A DNA stretch of 8,460 bases. Origin: Bacillaceae bacterium (GTDB lineage: Bacteria; Bacillota; Bacilli; Bacillales_A; Planococcaceae). A model generated the notes under the pieces. That model was given only the letters and a program-made list of their open reading frames with translations. It had not been told where the DNA came from and made no database searches. Positions 1 to 6,852 of this stretch are shown in pieces; position 1 is the stretch's first letter; each line of letters begins with the position of its first letter. The stretch covers positions 1 through 8,460 of the forward strand of contig JASLGI010000233.1 in the NCBI GenBank assembly GCA_030149685.1, read 5' to 3'. The translations under genes were made by a program, and so were the position numbers.

Positions 1-1505
1 GCTTTTGCTTTTTCGTCGAGCTGAATATCTGTACCACGCCCGGCCATATTCGTTGCGACAGTAATTCGTCCGTATTGCCCTGCTTCCGAAATGAGTTGAA
101 CTTCTTGCTCAACACTTTTGGCGTTCAATAAGTTGAACGATAATCCTTTTTTCTTCAACGCTTGAGCGACATCTTCCGATTGTAAAATTGAAGTCGTTCC
201 GACGAGTACCGGTTGTCCTTTTTCGTGACGGCGTGCAACTTCTATTGCAACTGCCTCGTATTTTTGTTCTTTCGTTTCAAATACGCGATCTGGATGGTCA
301 ACCCGTTGACGCGGGCGGTTTGTCGGTACTTGTACAACACGCATGTTGTAAACTTCTAAAAACTCTTTCGCTTGAGTTTTCGCTGTACCTGTCATTCCGC
401 TTAATTTCGGATACATACGGAAATAGTTTTGAATCGTAATTTGTGCTTGGGCTTTATTCTCATCGGTAATTGGGACGCCTTCTTTTGCTTCAATCGCTTG
501 GTGAAGCCCGTCAGAAAGAGTACGACCTTCCATAATTCGTCCTGTAAACATGTCGATGAGTTCAATTTTATTTTCTTCAGAAATAATATAGTCGACATCA
601 AGTTCAAAAATGACATGCGCTCGTACCGCTTGAATCATGTAATGGTAGAGCGTTTGGTGATGAAGGTCATATAAGTTTTCAACACCGAATGCTGCTTCGA
701 CTTTTTCGATTCCTGTTTCAGTAAGTGAGACAGCTTTCGTCATTTCATCGAATTCGAAGTCTTCATCTCGTTTAAAACGTTTTGCAACCATCGCAGCGAC
801 TTTGTGCAAATCTTCGTCCGCTTCCATTTTACCAGCAATAATGAGTGGAGTTTTTGCTTCGTCGATTAAGACAGAGTCTACTTCATCAATGATGGCAAAG
901 TGATAAGGACGTTGTACTTTTTCCTCTAAAGAAGGTGCCATATTGTCACGTAAATAATCAAAGCCAAACTCTGTACCGACTCCGTACGTAATGTCTGCTT
1001 CATACGCTTGTTTTTTCTCATCCGGTTCCATCATCGGCATATTAATTCCGACAGTAAGTCCGAGGAAACGATGAATTTGCCCGATTTGGTTGTAGTCACG
1101 TTGCGCTAAATAGTCGTTCACAGTGATGACGTGAACACCTTTTCCTTCTAGTGCACGTACGTAAGAAGGTAAAGAAGCGACGAGTGTTTTCCCTTCACCA
1201 GTCGGCATTTCGGCAATGTGACCTTCAGTGAGGGCGAGACCGCCGATGAGTTGGACATCGTAATGACGCATGTTAAGTACACGCTTTGAAGCTTCTCGAA
1301 CGACAGCAAAGCTATCAGGAATGATCGAGCGAATCGATGTACCATTTTCTAATTGTTCTTTAAAGTGTTCAGTCATTTGACGGAGTTCGATATCCGTCAT
1401 CGCCTCGTATTTATTTTCGAGACGATTGATTTTCGCGACAATTCGTCGGTATCGACGCAATTGTCGTTCATCATCATCAAATAATTTTTTTATAAAAGAT
1501 AACAT
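1..1505 (-). CDS. secA2: Accessory Sec translocase ATPase SecA2, Bacillus type (partial, C-terminal part outside window)
   Basis: SecA is the cytoplasmic ATPase that drives preproteins through SecYEG; SecA2 paralogues export a subset such as S-layer proteins and autolysins. About 501 codons are present and the gene runs off the left edge, so roughly the last third is missing. Visible: Walker A MPTGEGKT (residues 100-107), VITVNDYLA, GTEFGFDYLRDNMA, Walker B IIDEVDSVLIDEAKTP, the preprotein cross-linking region, SGMTGTAKT, and MAGRGTDI of the second motor domain near the window edge. The ATG at 1503-1505 has AAAGGAG at 1514-1520, 8 nt upstream. From memory, MPTGEGKTL, GTEFGFDYLRDNMA, DEAKTPLIIAGK and TSILQSE are typical of Bacillus anthracis-type SecA2, whereas SecA1 usually has MKTGEGKTL and NNELGFDYLRDNM. 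SecA identity is certain; the paralogue call is likely. It is divergent from tagO. Confidence 0.8.
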   Translation of the reverse strand, partial: MLSFIKKLFDDDERQLRRYRRIVAKINRLENKYEAMTDIELRQMTEHFKEQLENGTSIRSIIPDSFAVVREASKRVLNMRHYDVQLIGGLALTEGHIAEMPTGEGKTLVASLPSYVRALEGKGVHVITVNDYLAQRDYNQIGQIHRFLGLTVGINMPMMEPDEKKQAYEADITYGVGTEFGFDYLRDNMAPSLEEKVQRPYHFAIIDEVDSVLIDEAKTPLIIAGKMEADEDLHKVAAMVAKRFKRDEDFEFDEMTKAVSLTETGIEKVEAAFGVENLYDLHHQTLYHYMIQAVRAHVIFELDVDYIISEENKIELIDMFTGRIMEGRTLSDGLHQAIEAKEGVPITDENKAQAQITIQNYFRMYPKLSGMTGTAKTQAKEFLEVYNMRVVQVPTNRPRQRVDHPDRVFETKEQKYEAVAIEVARRHEKGQPVLVGTTSILQSEDVAQALKKKGLSFNLLNAKSVEQEVQLISEAGQYGRITVATNMAGRGTDIQLDEKAK

Positions 1506-1545
1506 TCACTCTGCTCCTTTTCTACCCACTCGTGGATATAGCTCA

Positions 1546-1554
1546 ATTTTAGCA
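1546..1554 (-). promoter_or_regulatory. Candidate extended -10 promoter for secA2
   Basis: On the minus strand, TGCTAAAAT is an extended -10 element (TGn followed by TAAAAT) about 40 nt upstream of the secA2 ATG. The hexamer 17 nt further upstream (TAGTTT at 1569-1574) is a poor -35, so recognition would rest on the extended -10. The leader would be about 30-35 nt and holds the ribosome binding site. Confidence 0.35.
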
Positions 1555-1644
1555 AAAACAAAAGAGAAAAACTACTGTAAGCGATAATACTTTCTATATA
1601 TTGTCGATTAATCCGTCCTTGCGAGTGATTTTTTCTTCAGATAA

Positions 1645-1653
1645 TGGTATAAT
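1645..1653 (+). promoter_or_regulatory. Extended -10 promoter for tagO
   Basis: TGGTATAAT is a perfect extended -10 (TGn plus consensus TATAAT), 52 nt before the tagO start. No good -35 lies 16-18 nt upstream, which is common for extended -10 promoters. It sits in the 200-bp divergent region shared with secA2. Confidence 0.6.
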
Positions 1654-1705
1654 TATTTGTGGAAAAAAGAACGTTGAAAAAGGACTTATATTTAGGAGGC
1701 ACGAC

Positions 1706-2749
1706 ATGATTTATGTTGCGATTTTAACCGCTTTTATCGCTGCGATCGTTTTGACACCACTCGTCATTCGTTTATCGTATCGAATCGGCGCAGTCGATAA
1801 ACCGAACTATCGAAAAGTGCATATCGTATCTATGCCGAGAATTGGTGGCTTAGCGATATTCGGTGCCTTTATGATAGGTTATTTCGTTATGAGTCCGTCG
1901 GATGAACATGCACTCGGTATTTTGCTCGGTGCCGTCTTAATTATTTTAACGGGTTTTTTAGACGACATGATCGATATTACACCGAAGGCAAAGCTCGTCG
2001 GACAAATTGGTGCTGCTCTTCTTGCAATTGTTTGGGGCGGCTTACAAATTCAATTTATTACGTTGCCGGTGATCGGACAAGTCGATTTCGGATGGTTAAG
2101 TATTCCGATCACAGTCCTTTGGATCGTCGGTATTACGAATGCGATCAACTTAATTGATGGATTAGACGGTCTCGCATCGGGAGTATCAGCAATCGCTCTT
2201 ATTACGATGTCTGTGATGGCTGTTATTATGGGGAATACATTTGTCGCGATGACTGCTGCGATTTTAGCAGCGAGTGCAATCGGATTTTTATTTTACAATT
2301 TCCACCCAGCAAAAATATTTATGGGGGATACCGGTTCACTCTTTTTAGGATATATGATTTCCGTATTAGCTTTACTCGGTTTTAAAAACGTTGCGGTCAT
2401 TTCTTTAATTATTCCAATCATCATGCTCGGTGTACCGATTTCTGACACGTTTTTTGCCATCGTGCGTCGTATTCGAATGAAACAACCGATTTCTGCACCA
2501 GATAAATCGCACTTACATCACTGTTTATTACGTATCGGCTTTTCACATCGTCAAACAGTGCTCATCATTTACTGTATTGCGATTTTATTCGGAATTGCTG
2601 CGATTTTATTTTCACAAGCGACTGTTTGGGGAGGAATTATCCTTCTAGCAGTGATCATTATTGCTGTGGAATTGTTCGTAGAAGTGATCGGTTTAGCTGG
2701 AACGAATTATAAACCGCTCATTAATCTCGTACGAATGATAGGAAAGTAA
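1706..2749 (+). CDS. tagO: Undecaprenyl-phosphate GlcNAc-1-phosphate transferase TagO (MraY/WecA family)
   Basis: This membrane enzyme moves GlcNAc-1-phosphate from UDP-GlcNAc to undecaprenyl phosphate, the first step of wall teichoic acid and related wall glycopolymers. The product is 347 aa, close to B. subtilis TagO. It is strongly hydrophobic, with about ten or eleven membrane segments. Family signatures are all present: VDKPNYRKVH (30-39) and MPRIGG (43-48), the Mg-binding pair D86-D87, NAINLIDGLDGLA (145-157), the catalytic-region FMGDTGS (205-211), SDTFFAIVRR (246-255) and the cytoplasmic HLHH (269-272) typical of polyprenol-P HexNAc-1-P transferases. The open frame extends back to an ATG at 1601, but that stretch crosses the promoter. 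The ATG at 1706 has AGGAGG 6 nt upstream, so it was chosen. The gene converges on tagV across a shared terminator. Confidence 0.93.
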   Translation: MIYVAILTAFIAAIVLTPLVIRLSYRIGAVDKPNYRKVHIVSMPRIGGLAIFGAFMIGYFVMSPSDEHALGILLGAVLIILTGFLDDMIDITPKAKLVGQIGAALLAIVWGGLQIQFITLPVIGQVDFGWLSIPITVLWIVGITNAINLIDGLDGLASGVSAIALITMSVMAVIMGNTFVAMTAAILAASAIGFLFYNFHPAKIFMGDTGSLFLGYMISVLALLGFKNVAVISLIIPIIMLGVPISDTFFAIVRRIRMKQPISAPDKSHLHHCLLRIGFSHRQTVLIIYCIAILFGIAAILFSQATVWGGIILLAVIIIAVELFVEVIGLAGTNYKPLINLVRMIGK

Positions 2750-2758
2750 ATCATAAAT

Positions 2759-2804
2759 AAAAGGCTGTTCAAAAAGTCAATGTTGACTTTTTGAACAGCC
2801 TTTT
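2759..2804. terminator. Bidirectional Rho-independent terminator between tagO and tagV (perfect 22-bp inverted repeat)
   Basis: Arms at 2759-2780 and 2783-2804 are exact reverse complements with only TG between them, so the innermost pairs must open to form the loop. On the plus strand the stem ends in TTTTT (2801-2805). On the minus strand it ends in TTTTATTTAT. The tagO stop lies 9 nt before it and the tagV stop 3 nt after it, so it can end both convergent transcripts. Confidence 0.93.
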
Positions 2805-2807
2805 TCA

Positions 2808-3872
2808 TTACACGTCTGATAAGTTTTTCGTTGGGATTTTCTTCTCTGTTTCTTCTAAATCGTCCGTATCTTCAAGCGATTTCGTCGGGAGTCCGAGATG
2901 ATTACGTAAAATTGTTTGGACATGTATGAGCGAATCAGGATCTACTTTGTAATAGTAAATACCTGTTGACCAATCATCGGTACCGAGTAAATTTAATGTA
3001 TCGATTCGCGGAGCTCCTTTTTTCGCATATTCGAAGAAAGAAAACATTTCTGTTAACGTCATATTCGTTTTCATGTTGACACCGAGCGCATCGACGATGT
3101 CTCCGTAGCGCGTCACGGATGAAATCGATGAAGCACGTTCAACCATTGCTTCAATAATCATCTGTTGACGTTTGCCGCGGTCAAAGTCGCTATCGAGCTT
3201 TCGCGTACGTGCTAAAGCGAGTGCATGACGGCCGTCTAAATGTTGAAGTCCAGGTTCTAAGTGGATCGAGTTTTGATCATTTTCATCTTTTTCGATCCGT
3301 TCATAAGGAACTTCAACATCAATTCCACCGAGTGCATCGACTACATCGATAAAGGCATTGAAATTCATTTTGATGTAGTAATGAATCGGGATATCGAGTA
3401 AATCTTCAACGGACTCTACTGAAGCACGCACGCCCCCAAAAGCGTGAGCGTGTGTAATTTTATCTTGATAACCAACTTCAGGTATGTACACGTATGTATC
3501 GCGTGGAATGCTCAATAGTTTGATCGTTTTCATTTTCGGGTTAAAAGTCGCAACGAGCATCGCATCTGTTCGACTATTTTCATCGTCTTGGTCGGCGCGT
3601 GAGTCACCATTATCAATGCCGAGCAATAAGATAGAAACATTATCTTTGGCGGGTTCGACAGATTCACGGGCTTTCGTCGGTGTCGCATCAATCGGCTCGA
3701 ATGCTTGGTCTGCTGCTGTTTGTACTTTGCTTAATAAAGAAAAAGCATAGCCGAAAACGACAAAAATGATACCGAGCGAAAGAAGTAAGGACAGCTGCAA
3801 CAGTTTTCGTTTTCTTCGTCCTTTGCGCTTTTCTTTAAAATAGTCTTTTCTTTTTAATTTTTTCTTTGTCAT
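2808..3872 (-). CDS. tagV: LytR-CpsA-Psr (LCP) family cell wall polymer ligase, TagV-like
   Basis: LCP enzymes transfer undecaprenyl-linked glycopolymers such as teichoic acid to peptidoglycan at the outer membrane face. The product is 354 aa. It has a very basic cytoplasmic N-terminus (about residues 1-23, Lys/Arg-rich), one signal-anchor helix (about 24-47), a spacer, and an LCP catalytic domain (about 78-245). Key residues visible: SRTDAM (R101, D103), SIPRDT (R124, D125), the DALGGIDVEVP segment, and RTRKLDSDFDRGKRQQ (222-237), with the arginines that bind polyprenyl phosphate. The acidic C-terminal tail is low in complexity. The ATG has a GAGGGGAG-type site about 9 nt upstream. The gene lies 82 nt behind yvyE with no terminator between, so the two probably share a transcript. 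Position next to tagO and yvyE matches B. subtilis tagV (yvhJ); the exact LCP paralogue is inferred from context. Confidence 0.88.
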   Translation of the reverse strand: MTKKKLKRKDYFKEKRKGRRKRKLLQLSLLLSLGIIFVVFGYAFSLLSKVQTAADQAFEPIDATPTKARESVEPAKDNVSILLLGIDNGDSRADQDDENSRTDAMLVATFNPKMKTIKLLSIPRDTYVYIPEVGYQDKITHAHAFGGVRASVESVEDLLDIPIHYYIKMNFNAFIDVVDALGGIDVEVPYERIEKDENDQNSIHLEPGLQHLDGRHALALARTRKLDSDFDRGKRQQMIIEAMVERASSISSVTRYGDIVDALGVNMKTNMTLTEMFSFFEYAKKGAPRIDTLNLLGTDDWSTGIYYYKVDPDSLIHVQTILRNHLGLPTKSLEDTDDLEETEKKIPTKNLSDV

Positions 3873-3954
3873 CTCTTCACACTCCCCTCGGAGCCACCAT
3901 TCCCTTCTAACGTTTTAGGGTCATAATGAACGGGTAATTATGGACTACTCGTAT

Positions 3955-4587
3955 TTACTGTTGAATTTCTCTGAAAATCGTATCGACTGTTTCAATCGTC
4001 GCTTGTCCGTTCGTCAATTCGGTCATCCATTCGGTGAAAGATTCTTTTTTATCTAATGGAACATAAATGTACATCGTAACGTCATCGGTGTAGTCAATGT
4101 CTTTAATTGTATACGTTGACTGTCGTACTTCATTTTCTACTTTTCCGAGCCACGTATAATCGATCGTAACGCCGATAATGTCATTTTTCTCACGGTAAAC
4201 GATACCTGTTGCATCGATACCGCGAGTAGTAGATTGACCGTACGCTCGGATCAAGCCACCGCTGCCGAGCTTAATTCCGCCGAAGTATCTAGTAATGACG
4301 ACGACTGTATCTTCAAGGTTGCGTTTTAATAAAACTTCTAAAATCGGAATCCCCGCTGTTCCTGAAGGTTCGCCATCGTCATTAGCTTTTTGAATACGAT
4401 GTTTCGGGCCTACTGTATACGCAGAGCAGTTATGTGTTGCGTCATGATGTTTCTTTTTAATTTTATCGATGAACGCAATCGCTTCTTCTTCCGTTTCAAC
4501 GCGTTCGACATAAGCGATAAATTGCGATTTTTTAATATAAATATCTGTTGTGCCATAACCAGTAACAGTATAATAGTTTGGTCGCAT
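3955..4587 (-). CDS. yvyE: YvyE, IMPACT/YigZ family protein (UPF0029 plus DUF1949)
   Basis: The product is a 210-aa cytoplasmic protein of the widespread IMPACT/YigZ family. Its eukaryotic members regulate Gcn2, while the bacterial role is unclear. The N-terminal UPF0029 domain spans about residues 15-125, with HNCSAY (52-57), NDDGEPSGTAGIPIL (69-83) and the signature VVVITRYFGGIKLGSGGLIRAY (95-116). The C-terminal DUF1949-like ferredoxin-fold domain spans about 135-200. The frame stays open upstream to 4773, but that part overlaps the degS start and control region. The ATG at 4585-4587 has GGAGG 7 nt upstream and gives the normal family length, so it was chosen. The gene is divergent from degS and likely cotranscribed with tagV, as in B. 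subtilis. Confidence 0.93.
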   Translation of the reverse strand: MRPNYYTVTGYGTTDIYIKKSQFIAYVERVETEEEAIAFIDKIKKKHHDATHNCSAYTVGPKHRIQKANDDGEPSGTAGIPILEVLLKRNLEDTVVVITRYFGGIKLGSGGLIRAYGQSTTRGIDATGIVYREKNDIIGVTIDYTWLGKVENEVRQSTYTIKDIDYTDDVTMYIYVPLDKKESFTEWMTELTNGQATIETVDTIFREIQQ

Positions 4588-4648
4588 AGTATCTCCTCCA
4601 TAATAATTTGTACAATTTTTTACCTCTACTAAAAAAGAACGTGAGAGT

Positions 4649-4674
4649 AGTGTATAATTAAACAAAGTGTATAA
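4649..4674 (+). repeat. Two direct copies of AGTGTATAA in the yvyE/degS divergent region
   Basis: AGTGTATAA occurs at 4649-4657 and again at 4666-4674, 17 nt apart start to start. The first copy overlaps the candidate degS -10 and the second overlaps the candidate yvyE -10. This may be a regulator site or a by-product of two -10-like elements; the sequence alone cannot decide. Confidence 0.45.
4651..4658 (+). promoter_or_regulatory. Candidate -10 element for degS-degU
   Basis: TGTATAAT contains a consensus TATAAT (4653-4658), 100 nt before the degS start. The hexamer 17 nt upstream (TAAAAA) does not resemble a -35, so this promoter would need an activator or another start site lies nearby. 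The leader would cover 4665-4758. Confidence 0.35.
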
Positions 4675-4694
4675 GTAAAATGAACGAGATGCAA
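4666..4694 (-). promoter_or_regulatory. Candidate sigma-A promoter for yvyE
   Basis: On the minus strand TTGCAT (4689-4694) and TACACT (4666-4671) are separated by exactly 17 nt. Transcription would start near 4659, giving a leader of about 70 nt. The element lies inside the predicted degS leader, so the two divergent promoters would overlap. Confidence 0.45.
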
Positions 4695-4742
4695 CTTCTA
4701 TAAATTTGGACGATATAAAGATAAGGGGGATTTTCGTTTTGG

Positions 4743-4750
4743 AAAGGAGG
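4743..4750 (+). promoter_or_regulatory. Ribosome binding site that decides the degS start
   Basis: AAAGGAGG lies 8 nt before the ATG at 4759 but only 2 nt before an in-frame ATG at 4753. The normal spacing favours 4759. That start also places the phospho-accepting histidine at residue 189, as in B. subtilis DegS. Confidence 0.85.
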
Positions 4751-4758
4751 CAATGCGA

Positions 4759-5907
4759 ATGAGTCATCGCCAATTAAATGTGCAACAAATTGAAGAGACG
4801 TTCGAAAACATGATCGATGTAATGGAACGTTCTCAACGAGACATTTTCGAAATGAGCGAAGAAGGTCGAGAAGAATATCGTGAAATTCAGGCAGAGTTAC
4901 GTCAGCTGAAAAAAGATATTGCTTCATCGATTAAAGAAAGTGATCGCCTAGAAGAAGAAACGCAAAAATGGCGACAACATTTAGCGGAAGTGTCGAAAAA
5001 ATTTGACGTTTATTCAGAAGAAGAAGTTCGGCACACGTATGAGACAGCGAATGAGTTGCTCATTCAATTATCGATTAAGCGAGCGGAAGAAAAGCAATTG
5101 CGGCATCGAAGAGATGATCTAGAACGTCAACTTATTAAATTACTGCAAACAGTAGAGCGGGCAGATCAACTCGTGAATCAAGTGTCAACTGTTTTAACAT
5201 ATTTGACATCTGACTTGAAACATATCGGTGCAACATTTCAAGATGCGCGAGAGAAACAAGATTTGGCGATACGGATTATTCAAGCGCAAGAAGAAGAAAG
5301 AAAACGACTGTCGCGAGAGATTCACGATGGTCCTGCTCAGTTGATGGCGAACGTTTCTTTACGAGCAGGACATATCGAACAAATTCATGCTAAAAATCCG
5401 GCATTTAATTTAGCAGATGAATTACAAGAATTGAAAGAGCTTACAAGAGATGCCTTAAAAGAGGTCCGTCATATTATTTATGACCTACGACCAATGGCGT
5501 TAGATGATCTTGGGTTAGTGCCGACACTTGAAAAATATTTATCAAAAACCCAAGAACATTATCAAGAAACGATGATTCATTATTTAAATATTGGTGAACC
5601 TAGTCGTTTAGAATCGAATTATGAGGCGGCGCTGTTCCGGTTAGTTCAAGAATCTGTTTCTAATGGCCTAAAACATGCGAAAGCTACAGATATATGGGTG
5701 AAAACTGAATGGGTACATGATAAAGTTAATGTCGTCGTAAAAGATAACGGCATCGGTTTTAAAGAAGCAGATGTGAGCGATCAAACTTTTGGGCTTACGG
5801 GTATGAAAGAACGTGTACAGTTATTAAAAGGAGAATTAAAGATACGTTCTGTACCAAACGAAGGGACGACTATTTTTATACAAATTCCGCTTGATATAAA
5901 CAAGTAA
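4759..5907 (+). CDS. degS: Sensor histidine kinase DegS
   Basis: DegS is a cytoplasmic kinase that phosphorylates and dephosphorylates DegU, controlling degradative enzymes, motility, biofilm and competence. The product is 382 aa (B. subtilis DegS is about 385) with no membrane segment. Residues about 10-170 form the sensing region, a charged, Glu/Lys/Arg/Gln-rich coiled coil. The HisKA_3 dimerisation domain follows (about 172-242), with the H-box RLSREIHDGPAQL and phospho-accepting H189. The C-terminal HATPase domain has the N-box QESVSNGLKHAK (297-308), the G1 box DNGIGF (329-334) and GLTGMKER (345-352). The second of two close in-frame ATGs was chosen because of ribosome-site spacing. degU follows after 36 nt, so the pair is an operon. 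No degenerate key residue is seen. Confidence 0.96.
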   Translation: MSHRQLNVQQIEETFENMIDVMERSQRDIFEMSEEGREEYREIQAELRQLKKDIASSIKESDRLEEETQKWRQHLAEVSKKFDVYSEEEVRHTYETANELLIQLSIKRAEEKQLRHRRDDLERQLIKLLQTVERADQLVNQVSTVLTYLTSDLKHIGATFQDAREKQDLAIRIIQAQEEERKRLSREIHDGPAQLMANVSLRAGHIEQIHAKNPAFNLADELQELKELTRDALKEVRHIIYDLRPMALDDLGLVPTLEKYLSKTQEHYQETMIHYLNIGEPSRLESNYEAALFRLVQESVSNGLKHAKATDIWVKTEWVHDKVNVVVKDNGIGFKEADVSDQTFGLTGMKERVQLLKGELKIRSVPNEGTTIFIQIPLDINK

Positions 5908-5943
5908 ATGTGTAAATAGACAACAAAGCAGGAGGAAAAAAGA

Positions 5944-6618
5944 ATGACAAAAATTTTAATTATAGATGATCACCAATTATTCCGAGAAGGTGTCAAACGT
6001 ATTTTAGACTTTGAAGAAACGTTTGAAGTTGTTGCTGAAGGGGATGACGGAAGTGAAGCGATTGAGCTTTACGGTCTCAATCAGCCAGATGTCGTATTAA
6101 TGGACATTAATATGCCTCATATGAATGGAATCGATGCAACTGAACAATTATTAGAAGCTTACCCTGAAGCAAAAGTGATCATTTTATCAATTCATGACGA
6201 CGAATCCTATGTGACACATGCGTTAAAATCAGGTGCACTCGGATACATGTTAAAAGAAATGGATGCCGATGCAATTATCCAAGCGATCAAAGTTGTAGCA
6301 GAAGGTGGTTCTTACTTACACCCGAAAGTGACACATAACTTAGTACAAGAGTTTAAACGTTTAAGCGAACGTGAGCATAAAGGAACGTTCCAACAAGCGG
6401 AAGTACGTCGTCCTCTTCACTTACTTACAAAACGTGAGTGTGAAGTCTTACAACTCCTTACAGACGGTCAAAGCAACCGTGTCATTGGTGAAACGCTTTA
6501 CATCTCAGAAAAAACAGTTAAAAACCACGTTTCAAGCATTTTACAAAAAATGAATGTTAACGACCGTACGCAAGCCGTTGTGATGGCGATTAAGAACGGT
6601 TGGGTAGAAGTGAAATAA
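5944..6618 (+). CDS. degU: Response regulator DegU (NarL/FixJ family)
   Basis: DegU is the DNA-binding partner of DegS. Phosphorylated, it activates degradative enzyme genes; unphosphorylated, it helps ComK bind the comK promoter in B. subtilis. The product is 224 aa. The receiver domain (about 3-118) has the acidic pair D8-D9, the phospho-acceptor D54 in VLMDINMP, S82 and K104. Numbering is two lower than in B. subtilis, where the acceptor is D56. A linker follows, then a LuxR-type helix-turn-helix domain (about 158-222) with [22 protein letters not shown] and [14 protein letters not shown] stands 8 nt before the ATG. The gene ends the degSU operon, with a strong terminator 64 nt past the stop. 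The gene beyond it on the opposite strand is comK-like. Confidence 0.97.
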   Translation: MTKILIIDDHQLFREGVKRILDFEETFEVVAEGDDGSEAIELYGLNQPDVVLMDINMPHMNGIDATEQLLEAYPEAKVIILSIHDDESYVTHALKSGALGYMLKEMDADAIIQAIKVVAEGGSYLHPKVTHNLVQEFKRLSEREHKGTFQQAEVRRPLHLLTKRECEVLQLLTDGQSNRVIGETLYISEKTVKNHVSSILQKMNVNDRTQAVVMAIKNGWVEVK

Positions 6619-6629
6619 ACACTAAAGTA

Positions 6630-6675
6630 GAAGTAACTAGGAGTGAGTGCTCTCGCTTTTAGCTACATTTACTTC
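6630..6675 (+). other. Large imperfect stem-loop in the degU 3' untranslated region
   Basis: GAAGTAA (6630-6636) pairs with TTACTTC (6669-6675), CTAG (6637-6640) with TTAG (6659-6662), and GAGTGAG (6641-6647) with CTCGCTT (6652-6658), around the loop TGCT. This gives about 18 pairs with some G-U wobble and a 6-nt bulge. It lies between the degU stop and the terminator and has no T-run of its own, so it is not itself a terminator. It could protect the mRNA 3' end; the function is unknown. Confidence 0.5.
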
Positions 6676-6682
6676 AAGTGAG

Positions 6683-6715
6683 CCGTCTGAAAGATAGTCT
6701 TTCAGGCGGTTTTTT
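6683..6715 (+). terminator. Rho-independent terminator of degS-degU
   Basis: The arm CCGTCTGAAAGA (6683-6694) pairs with TCTTTCAGGCGG (6698-6709), 12 pairs with one T-G wobble and the tight loop TAG, followed directly by TTTTTT (6710-6715). Confidence 0.95.
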
Positions 6716-6805
6716 GCGTAATGTTTCACTAGGTAAAATGGCTCAAATGAACAAAAATATTTTTAAATTTTCTTCTATATAGTAAAAAAACGTACTAAAT
6801 AGACG

Positions 6806-6849
6806 AAAAGAAAGTGGTCACCGATTCATTTCGTGTGCCACTTTCTTTT
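6806..6849. terminator. Terminator of the comK-like gene, possibly bidirectional
   Basis: AAAAGAAAGTGG (6806-6817) and CCACTTTCTTTT (6838-6849) are perfect complements. Inner pairs CAC/GTG and CGA/TCG extend the stem, with single-base bulges. The stem starts 3 nt past the comK stop on the minus strand, where the outer A/T pairs supply the T-run (CTTTTC). On the plus strand the same T-rich arm could back up degU termination. Confidence 0.8.
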
Positions 6850-6852
6850 CTA

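Noticed and set aside
1601..1705. N-terminal extension of tagO by 35 codons
   Set aside because: The stretch covers the extended -10 TGGTATAAT and lacks a ribosome site at 1601; the ATG at 1706 has AGGAGG 6 nt upstream and gives the normal family start.
3484..3750. Open frame on the plus strand inside tagV
   Set aside because: It is antisense to a well-supported LCP gene, has no ribosome site and no recognisable domain; other internal open frames opposite secA2, yvyE and hmoB were dropped for the same reasons.
4753..4758. degS start two codons earlier at 4753
   Set aside because: Only 2 nt separate it from the ribosome binding site, too close for efficient initiation.
4588..4773. Longer yvyE reading frame starting inside degS
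   Set aside because: It crosses the divergent promoter region, has no ribosome site, and is not like the family N-terminus; the start at 4587 has GGAGG at proper spacing.
6746..6805. AT-rich stretch after the degU terminator as an origin or attachment site
   Set aside because: No DnaA-box cluster, direct-repeat pair or integrase gene was found; it is most simply intergenic AT-rich DNA.
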